Positions 54,124 to 62,897 of a DNA stretch of 64,000 nucleotides are shown here, piece after piece (the stretch's first letter is position 1; each line of letters begins with the position of its first letter). Location of the stretch: NCBI GenBank assembly GCA_963782965.1, contig CAWALV010000006.1, forward strand, positions 1,116,001 through 1,180,000. Direction: 5' to 3'. A program made the translations under genes and the position numbers. Source of the stretch: CAWALV01 sp963782965 (lineage in GTDB: Bacteria; Actinomycetota; Actinomycetes; Acidothermales; Acidothermaceae). Below the pieces are notes generated by a model. That model saw only the letters and a list, made by a program, of their open reading frames with translations. It was not told the DNA's origin and searched no databases.

Positions 54124-54147
54124 GTCGTGCTTCACGTCATGCTTCAC
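54124..54147. repeat. 12-bp direct repeat upstream of lpd
   Basis: GTCGTGCTTCAC (54124-54135) and GTCATGCTTCAC (54136-54147) differ at one base and lie 48-72 bp upstream of the lpd start. They could be a tandem regulator site in the lpd-sucB promoter. Function not known. Confidence 0.35.
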
Positions 54148-54206
54148 GCGCGTTACCTCGTCATCTTCGCACGCGCGAACCCGCGCGCGACCCGCAGGTT
54201 CGCCCG

Positions 54207-55766
54207 TCAGAGGCGGCGAGCGGCGAGATCGGCGGCGAGCTGGACGACGGTTCGGACGCCGGCGCCGGTGCCGCCTTTGGCGGTGTAGCCGTACGACTCG
54301 TCCTGGTTGAACGACGGGCCGGCGATGTCCAGGTGCGCCCACGGTATCGACGACCCGTCGCTGTCGGCGCGAGCCTTCCCGTCGGTGCGCGAGCCGACGA
54401 ACTCCCGAAGGAACATGCCGGCGGTCAGCATCCCGCCGTGGGTCTCGCCCATGTTCGCGATGTCGGCGACGGCGGAGTCGAGACCCTTGCGCAGTTCCGG
54501 CGGCAGCGGCATCGGCCACATCGCCTCGCCGGCGCGGCCGGCGGCGTCGACGATGCCGTCGCGCAGCGCGTCGTCGTTGGCCATCACGGCGCTCACCCGG
54601 TTGCCGAGGGCGGTCAGCTGGGCGCCGGTCAGGGTGGCGAGGTCGACGATCAGGTCGGGCTGGTCCTCGCTGGCCCGGGCCAGCGCGTCCGCGAGGACGA
54701 GGCGGCCCTCGGCGTCGGTGTTGAGCACCTCGACGGTGGTGCCGCCGTAGGCGGTGAACACGTCGGACGGGCGCTGGGCGGTGCCCGATGGCATGTTCTC
54801 GGCGAGCGGCGCCCAAGTCGTGACGTTGACGGCCAGCCCGAGTCGTGCGATCGCGAAGGTCGCGGCGAGGACGGCGGCCGCGCCCGCCATGTCGGACTTC
54901 ATCCACTCCATGCCCGCGTTCGTCTTGAGCGACAGCCCGCCGGAGTCGAACGTGATGCCCTTGCCGACCAGTGCGAGGGTCTTGCGCGCCCGCGGGTGGC
55001 GGTAAGCGAGGCGGACGAGCCGCGGCGGGTTCACCGAGCCCTGTCCGACGGCGAGGATGCCGCCGTAACCCCCCTTCCGCAGCGCCTTCTCGTCGAGCAC
55101 CTCGACCTCGACCCCGAGTTCTTCGGCTCGCTGGGCGGCCCAGTCGGCGAACTCGCGCGGGTGCAAATGGGACGGCGGGGTGTTGACGAGGTCGCGGACG
55201 TCGGCGACTGCTGCGCAGACGATCTGCGCTCCTTCCACGGCGCGACGCACCGGCGCGCTTCGTCCGGCGCCCACGATGACGATCGACTCGATCGGCGGCA
55301 GGTGGCCCGCCGCCGAGGCCTTGCGAAAGGTGTCGAACGTGTAGCTGCCGAGTAAGGCCCCGGTCGCGATGTCGCCGGCAGCCGCCGGCGGGTCGCCGGA
55401 GATCGGCAGCGCGAAGGCCACCCGGTCGTTGCCGGCGAGTGCGCGGGCCGCCGTCCCTGCTGCGCGGCGGATCGCCTCCGCCGGATACGCGCGACCGCGC
55501 GCGGGTGCCGGCCCGAGACCGACGGCCAGGAGCAGCGGGCTCGCCGCCGCCCCGAGGGTCGCCACCCGGTGACACTCACCCGCGGCACCGGTGGCTCCGA
55601 ACGATTGCAGGATCGACGCGAGCCGGCCCTCGAAAGCGGCGTCGAGCGATTCGGCGCCTGGCGCCAGCACCACCGTCTGCGCGTTCGCGCCGGTGCTGAT
55701 GCCTACGACGACGGCGTCGGTTTCGATCCGGTCCGGCGCGTCAGCGCCCAGCGTTATGGAGGTCAC
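54207..55766 (-). CDS. pepA: Leucyl aminopeptidase (M17 family)
   Basis: This 519-residue M17 enzyme removes N-terminal residues from peptides with two metal ions. The family signature [17 protein letters not shown] is present, as are [16 protein letters not shown] (Lys and Asp ligands), [19 protein letters not shown] and the C-terminal [11 protein letters not shown]. Length is typical. It is upstream of lpd on the same strand and divergent from gcvT, which agrees with the M. tuberculosis order (pepB near gcvT). Cytosolic hexamer in known members. Confidence 0.93.
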   Translation of the reverse strand: MTSITLGADAPDRIETDAVVVGISTGANAQTVVLAPGAESLDAAFEGRLASILQSFGATGAAGECHRVATLGAAASPLLLAVGLGPAPARGRAYPAEAIRRAAGTAARALAGNDRVAFALPISGDPPAAAGDIATGALLGSYTFDTFRKASAAGHLPPIESIVIVGAGRSAPVRRAVEGAQIVCAAVADVRDLVNTPPSHLHPREFADWAAQRAEELGVEVEVLDEKALRKGGYGGILAVGQGSVNPPRLVRLAYRHPRARKTLALVGKGITFDSGGLSLKTNAGMEWMKSDMAGAAAVLAATFAIARLGLAVNVTTWAPLAENMPSGTAQRPSDVFTAYGGTTVEVLNTDAEGRLVLADALARASEDQPDLIVDLATLTGAQLTALGNRVSAVMANDDALRDGIVDAAGRAGEAMWPMPLPPELRKGLDSAVADIANMGETHGGMLTAGMFLREFVGSRTDGKARADSDGSSIPWAHLDIAGPSFNQDESYGYTAKGGTGAGVRTVVQLAADLAARRL

Positions 55767-55847
55767 GGCCGGATGCTACCCCGCTCGACCGGCCGTGCTT
55801 CTCGCTCAGGGAAGTGCGGGCGGGCCGAACACGGTAACGTCCGGCTC

Positions 55848-56960
55848 ATGGGCGATTCGGCGCAAGCCCTCCTCCGTTCCCCGCTGCACGACCGCCATGT
55901 CGGGCTCGGCGCAAAGCTGGGCGAGTTCGGCGGCTGGGAGATGCCGCTCGAGTATGCCGGGGGCGGGGTCCTGGCCGAACACGCCGCGGTGCGCGAGCGC
56001 GTCGGCTTGTTCGACGTCTCGCATCTGGGCAAGGCATCCGTGCGCGGGGCGGACGCGGCCGCGTTCGTGAACGCGCGACTCACCAACGATCTCGCCCGCA
56101 TCGAGCCCGGGAAAGCGCAATACACGCTGTGCTGCGACGACCGCAGCGGCGGAGTCGTCGACGACCTCATCGCCTACCTGCGAGCCGATGACGACGTGTT
56201 CCTGGTGCCCAATGCTGCTAACACGGCGGAGGTCGTGCGGCGGCTGGCGTCGTCCGCGCCTGGCTCGGTGCAGGTGCGCAATCTGCACCGCGAGTTCGCT
56301 GTGTTAGCGGTGCAAGGCCCTCGTTCGGCCGATGTGCTGGCAGCGCTGGATCTGCCTTCCGGTCATGAGTACATGTCGTTCGTCGACGTCTCCTGGTCGG
56401 GTGCGCCCGTCACCGTGTGTCGCTCCGGCTACACCGGCGAGCACGGCTACGAACTGGTCGTGCCCGCAGATGCAGCGCCGCGACTGTGGGACGCCGTCAT
56501 GGGGGCGGGGGAGCAGTTCGGCATCCGAGCGTGTGGTCTTGGTGCTCGCGACACGCTGCGAACGGAAATGGGCTATCCGCTGCACGGCCAAGACCTCTCG
56601 TTGGAGATCACGCCCAACCAGGCGCGCGTCGGCTGGGCGGTCGGTTGGAAGAAGCCTGCGTTTTGGGGTCGCGATGTCCTGCTTGCCGAACGCGCGGCGG
56701 GGCCGAGCCGGGTCCTGCGCGGGCTCGAGGCACTCGACCGCGGTATCCCGCGCCCGCACATGCCGGTGGTAGGACCGGCCGGCGAGCCGGTCGGAGAAGT
56801 GACCAGCGGGACTTTCTCGCCGACGCGCAAGGTCGGCATCGCGCTTGCGTTGCTTCGGCCGGAGGTTCTCGAAGGGGCGGACGTCAGCGTCGACGTGCGG
56901 GGCAGGCTTTGCCCGATGCGCGTGGTGAAGCCGCCGTTCGTGCACGTGACGCCTCAGTAA
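55848..56960 (+). CDS. gcvT: Aminomethyltransferase, glycine cleavage T protein
   Basis: This 370-residue GcvT takes the aminomethyl group from lipoyl-GcvH and makes methylene-tetrahydrofolate and ammonia. Motifs are [71 protein letters not shown] and [20 protein letters not shown]. No gcvH or gcvP is in the window. ATG 55848 follows a 81-bp gap from the divergent pepA. Some short GcvT homologues are YgfZ-like, but the length and C-terminal barrel ([15 protein letters not shown]) support GcvT. Confidence 0.93.
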   Translation: MGDSAQALLRSPLHDRHVGLGAKLGEFGGWEMPLEYAGGGVLAEHAAVRERVGLFDVSHLGKASVRGADAAAFVNARLTNDLARIEPGKAQYTLCCDDRSGGVVDDLIAYLRADDDVFLVPNAANTAEVVRRLASSAPGSVQVRNLHREFAVLAVQGPRSADVLAALDLPSGHEYMSFVDVSWSGAPVTVCRSGYTGEHGYELVVPADAAPRLWDAVMGAGEQFGIRACGLGARDTLRTEMGYPLHGQDLSLEITPNQARVGWAVGWKKPAFWGRDVLLAERAAGPSRVLRGLEALDRGIPRPHMPVVGPAGEPVGEVTSGTFSPTRKVGIALALLRPEVLEGADVSVDVRGRLCPMRVVKPPFVHVTPQ

Positions 56961-56996
56961 CTGTCGAGCTGGTCGAGCTAGTCGGAGGGATCGGAC

Positions 56997-57518
56997 GTGG
57001 TGGACGCACCTCGGGTAGTGCTGATCGGCATGATGGGTGCCGGAAAGTCGACGGTCGGCCTGGCGTTGTCGCACGCCACGGGTTGGCCCTACGTCGACAA
57101 CGACGAGGTCGTCGCACAGCTGACCGGCATGCCCACGCGTGACCTCTTGCAGCAACGCGGCGAGGCGGCGATGCGCGAGGCGGAGTTCGCCGCCGTCGAC
57201 AAGGTGCTCGCCGATCCGGGGCCGGTGATAGCCGGGGCGGCAGCCGGCGTCGTCCTGAACGTCGAGCTCTGCGAACGGCTGCATGCCGGCGCGTTCGTCG
57301 TGTACCTGCGGGCCCGGGTCGAGACACTCGTCGCGCGCGTCACCGGCACCTACCGGCCCTGGCTCGGAGCCGACCCGGCCGCGGCTATTCGCACGCTGTA
57401 CGAGGGGCGCGAGCCGTTGTACGAGAAGCTCGCTCACCTCGTAGTCGATGTCGATGACACGACGCCCGACGCCGTCGCAGGCACGATCGTCGGCGCGTTG
57501 GGCGGCGAACAGCGGTAG
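56997..57518 (+). CDS. Shikimate-kinase-family P-loop kinase, substrate site divergent
   Basis: This 173-residue kinase has P-loop LIGMMGAGKSTVG, the Asp segment YVDNDEVVAQ and MREAEFAAVDKVL, like shikimate kinase. The third conserved substrate motif, usually a triple Gly (GGG), is here VIAGAAAGVVLN, so shikimate binding is doubtful. YRPWLG with Arg and the lid region are present. A related small-molecule kinase such as a gluconate kinase is an alternative. GTG 56997 follows GGAGGG with good spacing. It lies 36 bp after gcvT. No other aro gene is near. Confidence 0.72.
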   Translation: MVDAPRVVLIGMMGAGKSTVGLALSHATGWPYVDNDEVVAQLTGMPTRDLLQQRGEAAMREAEFAAVDKVLADPGPVIAGAAAGVVLNVELCERLHAGAFVVYLRARVETLVARVTGTYRPWLGADPAAAIRTLYEGREPLYEKLAHLVVDVDDTTPDAVAGTIVGALGGEQR

Positions 57519-57529
57519 GCAGCAATCGG

Positions 57530-57733
57530 TCAGCCGCGCCGTGACGCCGTCGCCGCGTCGGTGGGTCGCCGACCATCGTCGGCTTGGGCCGCCTTGCGAG
57601 CTGCCTCCGCTCGCGACCCGACCCCCATCTTGGCGAGCACCGAGGACACGTGCTGGTCGACCGTTTTCGTCGAGATGAACAGCCTCGTGGCGATCTCGGA
57701 GTTGGTCATTCCCGACTGGAGCAACGCCAGCAC
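57530..57733 (-). CDS. LuxR-type HTH fragment (C-terminal remnant)
   Basis: The 67-residue frame is a complete LuxR/FixJ helix-turn-helix (REVLALLQSGMTNSEIATRL then FISTKTVDQHVSSVLAKMG) plus a short Lys/Ala-rich tail. The open frame extends upstream only about 20 residues, to a TGA, with no receiver, PAS or ATPase domain. GTG 57733 falls inside the first helix, so the listed start loses part of the domain. The likely history is a truncated regulator; a free-standing HTH protein is possible. It converges on the kinase gene, 11 bp away. Confidence 0.5.
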   Translation of the reverse strand: MLALLQSGMTNSEIATRLFISTKTVDQHVSSVLAKMGVGSRAEAARKAAQADDGRRPTDAATASRRG

Positions 57734-57782
57734 CTCGCGGAAGTCCGGCGGCGGGTAGGCTGCATCGTCGCCGCGCCAGCGG

Positions 57783-58673
57783 TTACGGCAGCGTCAGGCT
57801 GCGTGCGATACGCAGCACGTCGGCCTCACTGAGTACGGTCTGGCCCGGAAGAAGCCGGGTCAAGTCGTCGGTGACCTGGAGCGTGTATCCGCCCCGCTGC
57901 CAGACCACACCTCGCCCGGAGACCTGGAACGCATAGCCCTGGTCGGCCCCGCCCCCATGCCAGGTGAATCCCTGGTGTCCGTTGATATCAACGGGTTGGG
58001 TGGCCAAGGACGACGATTGCAGGTCGGACAGGTGGTCGCCGGCGTATTGGGTGATGGTGATGACATTGGTGTCAGCGGGGTCTTGGGCGGTGTAGCTGCG
58101 TGCCCAGGCCGGCGGCGCGCTCTGTGCGGGCGTGCTGGTCGGCGGCGTCGTGGCGGCATCGGCGATGGCATCGGCGGGAGTGGTTTGGAAGCCGGACGGT
58201 AGCCAGCCGACGCTCGCCAGCTTCGTGCCGGACATGAGCGTGATCGTTTGGCCGGTTGCGGCGTCGACCAGCCGCCGATCTCCCAGCGGCGCGCTCAGCG
58301 TGGCGTGCACGGGCCCGACGATCAGGTCGGCGGTGCACGGGCAGCGCGCCGGCACCGCGAGCAGCGACAGCTTCACCGCCTTCGCCGTCTCCTGCGCGAC
58401 CAGCGACAAGGACGCGACGAATCCACCGCCTTCCCCGGTGACCGTGACCTGGCGTCCGTCTGCGGACACCAGTGCCGCCGGGATGTCTTGCAGTACCGCC
58501 GGAAGCCGGTTGGTCGCGCTAGGCCTGATGTCCGGCACGCCCAGAGGGGAACTACGTGCGATGGTCGGGCCCGATCCGGCGACCGGGCTCGCCGGCGCGG
58601 CGCAGCCGGCAAGCAGCACTGCGGTCAGCGCGCACCCGCCCGCCGCCGTGACCCTGGCGTGGCCCTGCCTCAT
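57783..58673 (-). CDS. Putative lipoprotein, function unknown
   Basis: This 296-residue exported protein has lipobox VLLAGC. The mature part has VSADGRQVTVTGEGGGFVAS, VPARCPCTADLIVGPVHATL, SGTKLASVGWLPSGFQ and a C-terminal HGGGADQGYAFQVSGRGVVW. A repeated beta-structure is suggested, and I recognise no family. ATG 58673 is taken as start; GTG 58685, within a GGAGGTG stretch, is possible. It sits between the LuxR HTH remnant and the DUF222/HNH gene, all on the minus strand. Confidence 0.65.
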   Translation of the reverse strand: MRQGHARVTAAGGCALTAVLLAGCAAPASPVAGSGPTIARSSPLGVPDIRPSATNRLPAVLQDIPAALVSADGRQVTVTGEGGGFVASLSLVAQETAKAVKLSLLAVPARCPCTADLIVGPVHATLSAPLGDRRLVDAATGQTITLMSGTKLASVGWLPSGFQTTPADAIADAATTPPTSTPAQSAPPAWARSYTAQDPADTNVITITQYAGDHLSDLQSSSLATQPVDINGHQGFTWHGGGADQGYAFQVSGRGVVWQRGGYTLQVTDDLTRLLPGQTVLSEADVLRIARSLTLP

Positions 58674-58814
58674 CGCCGCGCTCACCTCCGCAGCTTGGAC
58701 GCGCGCCACCGAGTCTAGGTTCGGGTCGGGTGCCCGACAGCTCGTGACCGGCGCCGACGCGCTCATGAAAGGCCGATCACGGTCTGAATTTCGGTCTGAA
58801 ATAGAGCACACCAG

Positions 58815-60071
58815 TTAGTCAGGGCGGGGTGGCGGTGCTGCGAAGTCGACGCTGCCGTTGTCATGGACGGCGATTTTCCAGTGCTGGTTATGGACGACGG
58901 TGTGGTGGCGTCGGCACAGCAGGACCAGGTTGGACAGTGCTGTTTCGCCGCCGTCGGCCCAATGCTTGACGTGGTGGGCGTCGCACCACGGCGGTGGGCG
59001 GTCGCAACCGGGGAAGGTGCAGCCTTGGTCGCGGACGACGAGGGCTTTGCGGATCGCCGGCGGGATGGTGCGTGTCGCGCGGCCGACGTCGAGGACTTGG
59101 GTGGGGCCGCGCAAGGCGGCGGGTAGCGCTGCCCACAGCTGTTCGGCCGGCGGGACGGGGAGCGGCCCGCCGGCCGGTGCGTCCGGCCCGGCGACAAGGA
59201 CGCGGGTGGTGGCGGCGTCGCAGCCGAGCCGGCGTGCCGTTCGAGGGCTGATCGGCCCGGCCCAGGCGAGTTCACCGGGAACGGCGGAGCGGTCTTGCAG
59301 CGTGGCCAGGTCGACGGTGATGAGCACATGCGGTCGCTGCCCGCCGTCGGCGGGGAGGTGGCCGCTGTCGAGAGCGGTACGGGCGAGGTCGACCAGGGCG
59401 TCGGCGCGGCGTTGGGCGCCTGTTCGCTGGTCACCGTCGACTGGTGGTGGGGTGGCGGCATCGAGCCAGGTGCGGAAGACGGCACCGGATTCCGCGTCGA
59501 GCAACCCGGTCAGTGCGACCAGCCCGTCGATGGTGGTGGACACGTCGAGCCAGCGGGTTTCGTGGTGGCGGGCGTCGCGGTCGGCGGCGCCGTCGGGATC
59601 GGCGATGAGCCGAACCCGCCGAGCGATCTGCGCGAGCCGTTTGGTGTCGTAGTTCAGGGCGGCTTCGACGAGCACCGGCTCGGCGTCGGCGGCCAGATCG
59701 CCGGGCAGGTCGGCCAGTGCGGTCGTGATTACGCAGACATGGCGTACGGAGATGGCTCCTTCGGCGAATACCTCGGCCACTGCCGGATGCTGCTGGACGG
59801 CGATCGCCGTTTCGACCCGGTCTCGGGCGATTCCGGGGGACAGGTGGCAGGCGTGACGCAGGAAGGCAGCGGTGCTGACGTAGCCGTCGGCGGCGGCGGC
59901 ACCACGTTCGTGGGCGATCGCAACCTGGTGGCTCCAGACCGCCTCGAGCCGGTCGATCTGTTGACGCAACGCCACGATCGTTTCGCACAGCGCGGTGTTC
60001 GGCAGTGCGTCGACGTCGGTCTGCTGCAGTTCATCGACCGCCTGCCGTACGGACTCCAACGCCGACACCAC
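58815..60071 (-). CDS. DUF222 / HNH endonuclease domain protein (13E12 repeat family)
   Basis: This 418-residue protein has an N-terminal DUF222 domain (residues about 30-280; IDRLEAVWSHQVAIAHERGA, HLSPGIARDRVETAIAVQQH) and a C-terminal HNH nuclease (CTFPGCDRPPPWCDAHHVKH, then GGETALSNLVLLCRRHHTVV) with intact His, Asn, His and Cys pairs. The 13E12 family is multi-copy in mycobacteria and other actinomycetes and often behaves as a mobile or repetitive element. No inverted ends were found here. GTG 60071 is the start used. It separates the cobalamin cluster from the gcvT region. Confidence 0.85.
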   Translation of the reverse strand: MVSALESVRQAVDELQQTDVDALPNTALCETIVALRQQIDRLEAVWSHQVAIAHERGAAAADGYVSTAAFLRHACHLSPGIARDRVETAIAVQQHPAVAEVFAEGAISVRHVCVITTALADLPGDLAADAEPVLVEAALNYDTKRLAQIARRVRLIADPDGAADRDARHHETRWLDVSTTIDGLVALTGLLDAESGAVFRTWLDAATPPPVDGDQRTGAQRRADALVDLARTALDSGHLPADGGQRPHVLITVDLATLQDRSAVPGELAWAGPISPRTARRLGCDAATTRVLVAGPDAPAGGPLPVPPAEQLWAALPAALRGPTQVLDVGRATRTIPPAIRKALVVRDQGCTFPGCDRPPPWCDAHHVKHWADGGETALSNLVLLCRRHHTVVHNQHWKIAVHDNGSVDFAAPPPRPD

Positions 60072-60205
60072 AACCCCCGTTCAACTTCTCCCACCGTGCG
60101 CGTGCCCGTGACGCTACCCGTCGCCGCCGACATTTACGCGACCTCGTCGCGCGCATCCACATTCGCTTTTCGAAAGTCGCCCACGCCACCTGATGCTCGG
60201 GCCCG

Positions 60206-60241
60206 AATCCCTTGCAGCACAAGAATCCCTGACAACACAAG
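60206..60241. repeat. 18-bp imperfect tandem repeat upstream of the HNH gene
   Basis: Two units (60206-60223 and 60224-60241) begin AATCCCT and end CACAAG, matching at 15 of 18 positions. They lie in the 282-bp gap between cobS and the DUF222/HNH gene, where nothing else is recognised. They could be part of the HNH gene's promoter or a scar of insertion. Confidence 0.5.
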
Positions 60242-60353
60242 GGTTTCACCAACAATGTGGATAGCGCTCGCAGGTGTTGTGCAAGCAATCGTCGAGACAG
60301 AAAGCTGTCTGCGGCCAGCGCGGACAACCGAACGACGGCCGCGGCTGCGAGGG

Positions 60354-61187
60354 CTACAACGTGCGCGCGACGGCGAGGGTGAGCAGCGCAGCCAGTGTCG
60401 CGATTTCGCAAAGAGCGCCGAGGATGTCGCCGGTGATCCCACCGAACCGTCGCACCGCGTGCTTCTGCACGGCCCATGCGACAGCCAGGGCCACGATGAC
60501 GGCCACCCCTGCTCGCACTGCGCCACGAGCGGAACCGGCCTCGGTGTCGAACCGTCCGTAGAGGATCGCGCCGGCCAGCACGATCGCCGTCCATGCCGCT
60601 GCGGCGCGACGTGAAACGGTTCCGGCGACGAGGGCGCCCATGCCCGTCGTCCGTGCGGGTTTGACGCCTGGCGTGCACGCCCACAGCATCGCGAGCCTGC
60701 CTGTGATGACACTCACCGCGAGCGACTGAGTGCCGTGATGGTCGCGAACTCCGACCGACAAGGCGAACACGTCGAGCAGCAACAGCAGGATGAGACTCGC
60801 GACGCCGAGAGCGCCGACACTGCCTTCACGCATAATGGCGAGCGCGCGGTCGGGCGGCTGGTGCGATGCGAGGCCGTCAACGGTGTCGGTCAGACCGTCG
60901 AGGTGCAACCCGCGGGAAAGCAACGCCAGGAGTGCGATCGCGATGGCGCTCGGCAGCAGGCCCGATTCGCCGGAGGCCCGCAATGCGCCGCGCTCCAAGT
61001 AGTGCGGCCCGTACATATGGCGCGCCGCGATCAGCACCGCCCCGGTGACGACGACCATCAACACGGCGACGACCGGACTCCACAACATCGCGGCACGAGC
61101 AGTTCGCCTGTCACTAACCGCCGGAGTCGTCTTCGTCGCCGGCCATACGGTAAATGTCGTCAGCGAAAGCCGTAGGCCGTCAAGCAC
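60354..61187 (-). CDS. cobS: Adenosylcobinamide-GDP ribazoletransferase (cobalamin synthase)
   Basis: This 277-residue membrane enzyme joins adenosylcobinamide-GDP and alpha-ribazole to make cobalamin. It shows [13 protein letters not shown] at the start, [20 protein letters not shown] (metal-binding Asp pair) and [20 protein letters not shown] near the end, with about six spans. GTG 61187 overlaps the cobT end by 8 bases, so cobT-cobS are coupled. Cluster order cobU, cobT, cobS is standard for the lower-ligand assembly steps. Confidence 0.93.
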   Translation of the reverse strand: MLDGLRLSLTTFTVWPATKTTPAVSDRRTARAAMLWSPVVAVLMVVVTGAVLIAARHMYGPHYLERGALRASGESGLLPSAIAIALLALLSRGLHLDGLTDTVDGLASHQPPDRALAIMREGSVGALGVASLILLLLLDVFALSVGVRDHHGTQSLAVSVITGRLAMLWACTPGVKPARTTGMGALVAGTVSRRAAAAWTAIVLAGAILYGRFDTEAGSARGAVRAGVAVIVALAVAWAVQKHAVRRFGGITGDILGALCEIATLAALLTLAVARTL

Positions 61188-62230
61188 GGTCGCTCACGTT
61201 CGCCTGGTCGAAGGTCGCCATGCCCGCGAGGGTATCTGCCGCGGCCCGCAGCAACGGGACGGCGAGTAGCGCGCCGGTCCCTTCACCCAGCCGCAGACCG
61301 AGGTCGAGCAGCGGCTCGAGGCTCAGTCGGGACAGCGCTCGCGCGTGCCCCGGTTCGACCGATCGATGCCCCGCGATCCACCAAGCTGAAGCCCCCGGAG
61401 CCATGGCTTCGGCCACGAGCGCCGCGGCGCCCGAGACCATGCCGTCGAGGACGACGGGTGTGCGTCGCACAGCCGCCTGGAGCAAGAAGCCTGTCATTGC
61501 AGCGAAATCCGGCCCACCGGCGGCGGCCAGGAGGCGGAGGGGGTCACCGATGTGCTGACCGGCCCGCGTCATCGCTGCTGCGACCACGGCCTGCTTTCGC
61601 GCCAACGTGGTGTCATCGACCCCGGTGCCACGGCCCGTGACGGTCTCGGCCGAGCAGTTGCACAAAATGCCCACGAGCACGGCGGCCGGTGTCGTATTGC
61701 CGATACCCATATCGCCGGGGATCAGCAGATCAGCACCGGCGTCGATCTCGGCGTCGGCGATTGCGCGACCGGCGTCGAGCGCTTGCGCTGCCTCGTCTCT
61801 GGTCGACGCATCCTCGAGGTCGATCCGGCCCGAACCGGGGCGCACCCGCCACTTACCGACCTCCGCCGGCAGGCCCGGCACCGGAGCGCGCACCGACATG
61901 TCGACGACGCGGACCTCCGCCTGCACTGCACGGGCCAACACGTTGACCGCCGCACCACCAGCCACGAAGTTCGCGACCATCTGCGCGGTCACTTCTGCGG
62001 GGTAGGCCGACACGCCGGCCGAGGCGACGCCGTGGTCGCCGGCGAAGACGACAACGCGTATGCGCTCGGGCTGCGCGCGGCGGGCACCGGCCCTGCGTGC
62101 CGGCCAGCCACACGGAGACGTCTTCGAGCCGGCCCAAGGCACCAGCCGGCTTGGTCAGCCGTTCCTGCCTCTGCCGAGCCCGTTCTTGCGCAGCCTCGTC
62201 GAGGGCGGGAACCGCGAAGGACGTGGTCAA
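61180..62230 (-). pseudogene. cobT: Nicotinate-nucleotide-dimethylbenzimidazole phosphoribosyltransferase, frameshifted
   Basis: TTG 62230 starts [20 protein letters not shown] and [20 protein letters not shown], the CobT N-terminus, but the frame then leaves register near 62072-62085. The rest continues in another frame ([20 protein letters not shown] through [16 protein letters not shown] and the catalytic region to 61180). One extra base in the CGCGCGC run explains it. Total length (about 350 codons) matches CobT, which makes alpha-ribazole phosphate. GGTGGAT precedes the TTG. Either a recent mutation or a sequencing error; if real, a ribosomal slip would be needed for function. Confidence 0.85.
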
Positions 62231-62264
62231 GACGTATCCACCTTTTCGTTATGGAGCAACTCAT

Positions 62265-62897
62265 TTAGGGGGCAAGGACTTCGTTACGAAGCAACGATCG
62301 CGCGATGCCGGCGGTCACCAGCACCACGTCGTCCGACGATGCCGCGAGCCGCGCGTTCAGCGTGCCGAGCTCGTCACGGAACCGGCGTCCGCTCGCGTGT
62401 TCGGGAACGACGCCGGACCCCACTTCGTTGCTCACCGCTACGACCCGCGCGCTCGTCCTGCGCCAGGCATCGACGAGCTCGTCGACCAGCGCGGCCAACG
62501 CAGCATCGGCGGTTTGTGCTGCGTCGTGGTCGGCGGCCGACCACAGCCCGACGTCGTCCATCACGCGCGACAACCACACCGACACGCAGTCGATGAGCAA
62601 AGGGGGATCCATCGCGGTACGAGTCTTCAGGAGAGCTGCGAGGTCGGTCGTTTCGACCGTCGACCAGGACGCCGGGCGGCGGGCTCGATGTGTTGCGACG
62701 CGCGCCGCCCATTCGGGGTCGCCGGCGGTCGCTGAGGTAGCGACGTAACACACGGTCGGTTCGCCGCTCAGCAGCCGTTCGGCGGTGACGGACTTGCCCG
62801 ACCTCGCGCCTCCGAGCACCAACACCCGGCTCGGTTGCGGCTGCCGGCGTGAACCGGGCGCCGGCGAGAGCGTCGTCGGCGAATGTGGCGACAGCAC
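62265..62897 (-). CDS. cobU: Adenosylcobinamide kinase / guanylyltransferase
   Basis: This roughly 210-residue enzyme phosphorylates adenosylcobinamide and transfers GMP to it, feeding CobS. P-loop LVLGGARSGKSVTAERLL, CYVATSATAGDPEWAARVAT, LIDCVSVWLSRVMDD and AVSNEVGSGVVPE are all family motifs. The 24 residues before RVLVLGGARSG are not typical, so the true start may be a GTG near 62825 rather than GTG 62897. It precedes cobT by 34 bp. Its whole 5' half overlaps the open frame of the upstream ECF S component. Confidence 0.92.
   Translation of the reverse strand: MLSPHSPTTLSPAPGSRRQPQPSRVLVLGGARSGKSVTAERLLSGEPTVCYVATSATAGDPEWAARVATHRARRPASWSTVETTDLAALLKTRTAMDPPLLIDCVSVWLSRVMDDVGLWSAADHDAAQTADAALAALVDELVDAWRRTSARVVAVSNEVGSGVVPEHASGRRFRDELGTLNARLAASSDDVVLVTAGIARSLLRNEVLAP

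Noticed and set aside
58815..60241. Complete mobile element around the HNH gene
   Set aside because: No terminal inverted repeats, target duplications or transposase were found, so only the gene and the small tandem repeat are reported.
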